Below are positions 59,401 to 64,000 of a stretch of DNA of 64,000 bases, piece after piece. Numbering within the stretch: the stretch's first letter is position 1; the number at the start of each line of letters is the position of its first letter. This DNA is from Anaeramoeba flamelloides. Taxonomy: Eukaryota; Metamonada; Anaeramoebidae. The DNA is taken from NCBI GenBank assembly GCA_027625915.1, contig JANTQA010000023.1, positions 14,012,001-14,076,000 of the forward strand, given 5' to 3'. Position numbers and translations under genes: made by a program. The notes under the pieces were generated by a model that was given only the letters and a program-made list of their open reading frames with translations, ran no database searches and had not been told where the DNA came from.

Positions 59401-60498
59401 AAAAAAAAAAATTAATTATTGCTCGTTACATAAACAAAAAATAGAAGAATCACAATAACCCCAAAAATCCTAATTTTCTTTTATTCAAAAAAGTGTTCTA
59501 ATATTTTTTTGATTTAATGTATACCTTTGGAAGAAATATTTATTTTTTTTGAGAAACATTTTTTTTTTTTTTTTTTTTTGTCACTCCAATAAAAAAACAC
59601 AAAACTTACTAATTATTCATAAAATTAATATATAAATTATCTCAATAAATAATAAAGTGATTCTTTCACAATTAATGACTATCAAAATGCAATTTCTACT
59701 TGTGGTTCGATCTTAGCAAATTATGATCACGATCAATTATTCCCATCATTCGGATTTGGAGCCAAAATTGGAGGACAAGTTAGTCATTGTTTCCCATTAA
59801 ATGGAAATGTTAACAATCCACAAGTACGCGGTGTTCAAGGAATTCTTCAAGCCTATAATAATGTATTTAATTTCCCAAATTTCAGACTTTGGGGGCCAAC
59901 TAACTTTGCACCAATTATTAATTCGGTTGCAAATATTGCGCGACAATTCACACGATCCGAAGGGCAAAAATACCTTGTACTTTTATTTATCACTGACGGG
60001 GAAATCACTGACATGAATCAAACAAAAAAAGCCATAGTTGAAGCATCTGACCTCCCATTATCCATTGTCATTGTAGGTGTTGGCCCAGCCAATTTCGATA
60101 AAATGGAAGAGCTTGATGGCGATGATGTAAGAGTTTCCTACCAAGGTAAAAAGGCAAAAAGAGATATTGTTCAATTTGTTCCATTCAGAGACTTCAAATC
60201 ACAAGGCCCCCAGGCTTTGGCCAGAGAAACCTTAGCTGAAATCCCAGATCAACTTATCGGATACTTCAAAAGTAAAGGCATCAAGCCAAATTCACCAGTA
60301 CAAGTAAACTTATCCCAAGTTCAAACTACAGGACCACAAAACTTCCAACAGCAACAACAAAACATCCAACAACAACAACAACAACAACAAATTCAACAAA
60401 ATCAAGTACAACAACAACAAATGATGCAACAACAACAAATGATGCAGCAACAACAAATGATGCAACAACAACAAATGAGACAACAAAGAAAATTTTAA
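53447..60498 (+). CDS. copine, 8 exons, Gln-rich tail
   Basis: Join 53447-53534, 53643-53773, 53880-53976, 54075-54236, 55334-55351, 55491-55592, 57635-57989, 59658-60498: 1794 nt, 597 residues, phases all consistent. Copines are calcium-dependent phospholipid-binding proteins that move to membranes and recruit partners. C2A about 8-130 (DTFSKSDP, YDVDSKSTDLRKHDYIG); C2B about 145-285 (LDKKDFFGKSDP, WIKVHTTEVIKNTLYPKWKP, DWNKSGKPDLIG); copine/vWA domain about 300-530 with a MIDAS-like DFTGSNGKPTQSNSLHY, GPTNFAPIIN, FITDGEITDMNQTKKAI and DIVQFVPFRDF. The two Asp clusters for calcium are kept in both C2 domains. The tail from about 545 is Gln-rich with repeats of MMQQQQ. Exon 5 is an 18-nt microexon coding FFGKS. 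Introns 4, 6 and 7 are 1.1-2.0 kb and hold repeats. Confidence 0.93.
55334..55351 (+). other. 18-nt microexon of the copine gene
   Basis: ATTTTTTTGGAAAATCAG lies between TAAATAG and GTAAAT and joins phase 1 to phase 1. It supplies DFFGKSD, part of the C2B calcium loop; skipping it keeps the frame but deletes that loop. Confidence 0.85.
56110..56643 (+). mobile_element. TTAA-type element family P, copy 3, 5'-truncated
   Basis: Matches the right two thirds of 50325-51080 (for example ATTTCGCGACAAATTTAAGA and GATGAGATCAACAAATATTA). Right end CTTGGTAGAAGCCAATCCC is followed by TTAA at 56644-56647; the left end is missing. In copine intron 6. Confidence 0.6.
56728..56866 (+). mobile_element. SINE-like retroposon, copy 2, with 15-bp target duplication
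   Basis: Perfect direct repeats GAATTCAGAGAAGGT flank it (56713-56727 and 56867-56881). The body ends in a hairpin, TTAGACGAG / CTTGTCTAA with loop TCT, then CCC and an A-rich tail AACAATAAAAAAAAAA. Same orientation as the host gene. The structure is that of an RNA copied by LINE-type machinery. I see no clear pol III A/B boxes. Body matches 720-850. Confidence 0.7.
57057..57260 (+). other. orphan open segment in copine intron 6
   Basis: After a good acceptor-like TTTTCAG, one frame is open for about 65 codons with protein-like composition (NALFCWYNDIPLIYRLIWEF, LPGDRFIENVFKPNFKLF). It fits neither copine nor any family I know, and the copine frame is complete without it. Could be an alternative exon or a decayed gene fragment. 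Confidence 0.25.
58190..58610 (+). repeat. degenerate tandem repeat, about 115 bp units, copine intron 7
   Basis: At least three diverged units run from AAGCTCAA(C/T)AAG to GATCTTTGGATTTTTT, starting near 58202, 58381 and 58492; a fourth weaker one merges with the inverted repeat at 58780-58860. Confidence 0.5.
58636..59389. repeat. large inverted repeat with 86-bp perfect arms, copine intron 7
   Basis: Bases 58791-58876 and 59176-59261 are exact reverse complements over 86 bp. Weaker complementarity extends outward (AAAATGACAATAAAAACTCA at 58639, its inverse near 59360-59386) and inward. Spacer of the perfect part is 299 bp. The pre-mRNA could fold into a long duplex. Confidence 0.8.
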
Positions 60499-60901
60499 AA
60501 TTTGATAACTTTTTATCTACTACTTGATATTTTCATTTTCATTTTCATTTTTTTTTATATTTCTTTTCATATTTCTTTTTCTTTTTCATAATCATAATTC
60601 TCATTTTTATTTTTTATTTTTTTTCTATTTATTTACATTATAAGGTTTAACTTTATAAAAATTCAAAAGAAGGATTAATCTTATTTTTTCATTATTTTTT
60701 AATATTAAATCTGAATTATTTCTTAAAAGAAATTTTTTTTTTATTATTTATTTAAGGGTCTAGCATTTACCGTGGATTTGCTCCATACTCAAGAGTGACT
60801 TGAAACAAAAAAGTATTGTGAAAAAATTCTCTTCTTTTGATTGTCAAAATTCAAATAACAAAAAAAAAATTTTATAGGATTCTTTGACAAAATTCAAATT
60901 A

Positions 60902-61390
60902 GAGTAGTGAAAAAAATACCGGACATGAAAATAATCCCGGACAAGATTTTTAATTGTGAATATTAGTAAAATTATTGTGTAATTTCATTTATTTACAATC
61001 AAATTCCTTTTTTTAAGAATCGAACTTTTTCAATTATAACTCCCCCACTTATTAGAATGATGATTGATGAAATCACACTTGTTCAAAACACCATTCAATC
61101 AATCAAAAAACAAGAAGAAAAATTATCATTTTCCAAACTCTAGTAAACCTCGATAAAACTGGATTGTTTTTTGAAAAAAGTTGATCAACTTAGGACTATC
61201 AAACAATTACTCGAGTATTCTAGAGACACCTTACTTTGATGGACATTAGGTAGGTTTATTACTAATCTCATAAAAAAATTGGTTATTTATAATAAGGATA
61301 TAATTGAAATTAGACAAAAATTTTACTAATACTCACAATTAAAAATCTTGTCCGGGATTTTTTTCATGTCCGGTATTTTTTTCACTACTC
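60902..61390 (+). mobile_element. TIR element family T3, copy 2 (489 bp), well preserved
   Basis: TA at 60900-60901 and 61391-61392. Ends GAGTAGTGAAAAAAATACCG and its exact inverse. GGACA at bases 20-24 and 38-42, core TTTTTAATTGTGAATATTAG from base 46; mirror arrangement at the other end. Well-matched arms suggest a young copy. Interior non-coding. Confidence 0.8.
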
Positions 61391-61639
61391 TACTAAAAAA
61401 AAAATTTCTAAGGAGCTTATTAACAAAAAATCCAAATTAACGAAAATTCCAATAACAAAAAAAAAAAGTTTCTAGAGGATCTCATTGATAAAAAATTCAA
61501 TGAAAAAAAAATAAGTCTTAAAACATTTCTCAATCTCTAAATAAAAATTCTGAAAAAAAAAGTCTACTTGTTTCAAAAGTATTTTAAATTTCTAAAGGGT
61601 TAAATTTCTTCAATTTAAAACAAATTTGTTTTCTACAAG

Positions 61640-61870
61640 TATACAATTAATTAAATTCGATTTAATCTCATTTGTGGTTATATTGTAACCCTCTATATTT
61701 GACAAGAGTAAGGATTTTGTAATATTCTTGAGATAAAAATAACTCATTTGAGAATAGTTAAAAAAAAAAAAATATGCGAGATCTCAAAAAGAATCAAAAG
61801 ATCAATATTTCAAAACTAACACAATTGTTTTCAAAATTATAATTTTACTAAAAATTCTAATTGGAAATTG
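61640..61870 (+). repeat. dispersed repeat shared with 26430-26662
   Basis: Matches the reverse complement of 26430-26662 (TTTGTGGTTATATTGTAACC, TTGACAAGAGTAAG, AATATTCTTGAGAT). Boundaries undefined. Confidence 0.5.
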
Positions 61871-64000
61871 AGTGAAGCTCAGTTGCGCTTTATTCTAAAA
61901 ATGTACTCTTTTTTGATTCTTGATTTTTGGATATTGATCGTGCTTCAGGTCTTGGATAGTTTTTGATTGGTATTAGGAACACATAAAAATTTTCAAAATT
62001 TCTTTTAATTCAGTTAAGATTAGTATTTTTAGCTCTAATGATTTGACCCTTAACAAATTTTTTAGATTTAAAAATAATAAGAATAATTATATTGCTCATT
62101 ATTATTAATTATTCTTTTTTGAAATTTTTTAAAAATTTTTTTAAAATGTTAATATTAGAATTTTCCATCGAAAAGTCTAGAATACCTGATAATTTAATTC
62201 TTTCATTTTAATATATTTAGTTTTTAATAATTTAACTTTATGTGATAAAAAATATTTTTTGAAAAAATTCAATTAAACAAAACGAGTAGTTTGAGTATGT
62301 TATTTTGGAAAAAAAAATGAACATTTTTTTATGCAATATACTTTTCTTTTAAATCCTTTAAATTTTCCAGAATTACTAAATCATTAGATTAATTGTGTTC
62401 TTTATTTGAGACAAAATTTATATGTTGATAAATTTTTGTTTACAACTAACTGATCTTCAAAACAATATTTGTTTTTTAAATAAACAAAAAACAGCAAAAA
62501 CACATTAATGATTAGACCCCATGAAAACAATTTCTGAATTGAATTTTAATTTTATTATTAAATTTTAATAATAGACCAAACTAAAGGAGATATTTCATTT
62601 ATCACAGCTTTTCAATATTAAAATCATACAATAACAAATTAATAATTATTTTTTTTCGAAAGTTATTATCATCTTTTTATACTTCTTCAACTTTTCTTAA
62701 CTTTTATTTGTAGAAATTTTAACAGTAAAGTTGAAATGTCCTTTTTTATTCAATAGTTTATACCAAATGTAGACTTCTCTCTTTTTTATGGGAATTGAAC
62801 TTTTGAACTTTAAAATACCCTTTAAAAAAAACTCTTCTATCTTATATTTCAACACCTATTTCTCAATTAGTTCTTAATAGTTTGTTAGTAAATAAATTTG
62901 GAATTTTAATTATTTTTTCAAAAAAAAAATTGTATTTCCCTCTATTTTATTTTTGAAATAGTATTCTTTAATTTGGTTTTGAAAAATATTTGAAAATTGA
63001 ATTTTGAAATGAAATTTTTAAAAAAAGAAATTCAAAAATAATATTATATAGTAATGGAGCGAGAAATTCCATGTTATTATATTGTTTCAGTTCATTTAAA
63101 TTAAGAATTTACAAACAAATTTTCCAAAATATGTATCGGTCGATTTTTTTTTTTTTTCATTCATTGAATCAACAAATTTATTTGGAATAGCGATCCTACT
63201 TTTTTAGTCTTCTAAAAGAAGTTATTTGTTTCAAATACACACCTTTACAGGTCTCAATTTTTTTTAGTTTGCTTTTTGATTAATTTTACTCATTTGTATA
63301 AACACATTACTAGATCCAAAACCATATTTAATAAAACCAAAAATTTTTATCAAAAATAAATTGTTCAAAAAATGGAAAAATTAAAGATTCAACTCTGAAT
63401 TACTTTGGATTCTTTTCACAAATAGAGCAGTGAATTATTTTTTGGTTTCAAAATTTCAATATCTAATGGCACTCAAAAAATATTTTTTAGTAAGGCTTTT
63501 ACACAAATAAAATTTTTCAAAATGATAAAATGTACTTACTTAAATTAAAAAAAATCTAACAACAGTTGATATGTTTTTTAATTTGGTCTTGCAAATGATA
63601 TTATTATTTTTTATATTACTATTTTAATTATTTTACTTCTCTTTTTTGTATTTTGATAATCTTCTTGAATTGCTTCTTTCTCTCTATAAATATATATAAA
63701 AAAATCTTATTTATATTGGTTTTTTTTTTTTTCACAATCTTGTAATATGTTCCTACAACCCAAAAAACACTAAAAATCGAAAACTGATCAAATACCTCCC
63801 ATTAATACAATCAAAAAAACTAAATGAAAAAATAAAAATAAATAAAGTTTCAATTTAACTTATTCTTGAAAACATTTTTTGCCAGAATCATTGAATTCAT
63901 ACTTGAAATGATGTATATTTTTAGATACACTATCTTGTTTTAACTCATTTACTAAAACAAATTCTAAATTATGGGAATTTTCTTTTCACAAAAGGGACTA

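Larger units (their letters stand above)
60499..64000. other. 3.5 kb downstream region
   Basis: No gene. The copine 3' flank is T-rich with TTTTCATTTTCATTTTCATT. Holds T3 copy 2 (60902-61390) and a dispersed repeat at 61640-61870. From 61900 to 64000 I see only AT-rich sequence. Confidence 0.5.

Noticed and set aside
1-64000. tRNA, rRNA or CRISPR array
   Set aside because: No B-box with matching cloverleaf, no conserved rRNA block and no regularly spaced repeats found by eye.
1-64000. LTR retroelement, Polinton or other virus-like element
   Set aside because: No long direct terminal repeats and no recognisable RT, integrase, capsid or polymerase motifs.

Overview
The window is nuclear DNA of a very AT-rich, intron-bearing unicellular eukaryote. 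Its proteins carry long EK/EN/N/Q/K low-complexity inserts, introns are GT-AG, and all seven coding models end in TAA. The gene set is a Furry-like scaffold, a PSMD5-like proteasome chaperone, Sm-D2, a DUSP/UBL ubiquitin protease, a heterotrimeric G-alpha, a copine and one unknown protein. Together with low gene density and EKEKENEK-type inserts this would fit an amoeboid protist such as Anaeramoeba or an amoebozoan. The lineage is an inference; the window has no rRNA or other phylogenetic marker.

Layout: 1-2469 holds a decayed coding remnant and a SINE-like copy but no gene. 2470-13873 (+) is a Furry/Tao3/Mor2-type gene with two introns, the second 3.8 kb and full of short TIR elements; its long last exon is broken by three apparent frame shifts. 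13874-19712 is nested non-autonomous DNA elements. 19712-22172 (-) is an intronless gene of unknown function. 22173-28346 is non-coding with more TIR elements. 28347-30128 (-) is intronless PSMD5. 30129-34838 is non-coding, with a TIR element set inside a cluster of CG-containing octamers. 34839-35292 (-) is Sm-D2 and 36023-43801 (+) a USP4/11/15-type protease; their start codons are 730 bp apart and divergent. 43802-47946 is repeats. 47947-49333 (-) is G-alpha with four exons. 49334-53446 is repeats. 53447-60498 (+) is a copine with eight exons including an 18-nt microexon. 60499-64000 is non-coding with one intact-looking MITE.

The genes are ordinary, unrelated housekeeping and signalling genes with no operon-like link. 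The unusual content lies between and inside them. At least seven families of about 0.2-1 kb elements with terminal inverted repeats occur, most flanked by TA and one by TTAA, several nested in one another. Three families whose outer ends differ share the same subterminal core 44-46 bp from the end and the same spacing of two short direct repeats. A SINE-like element with a perfect 15-bp target duplication and a compensatory-changing 3' hairpin sits in a copine intron, as does an inverted repeat with 86-bp perfect arms. Five apparent frame shifts in conserved genes lie in or near A-runs, which most likely marks assembly errors; one lies at the only in-frame TGA and could be something else.
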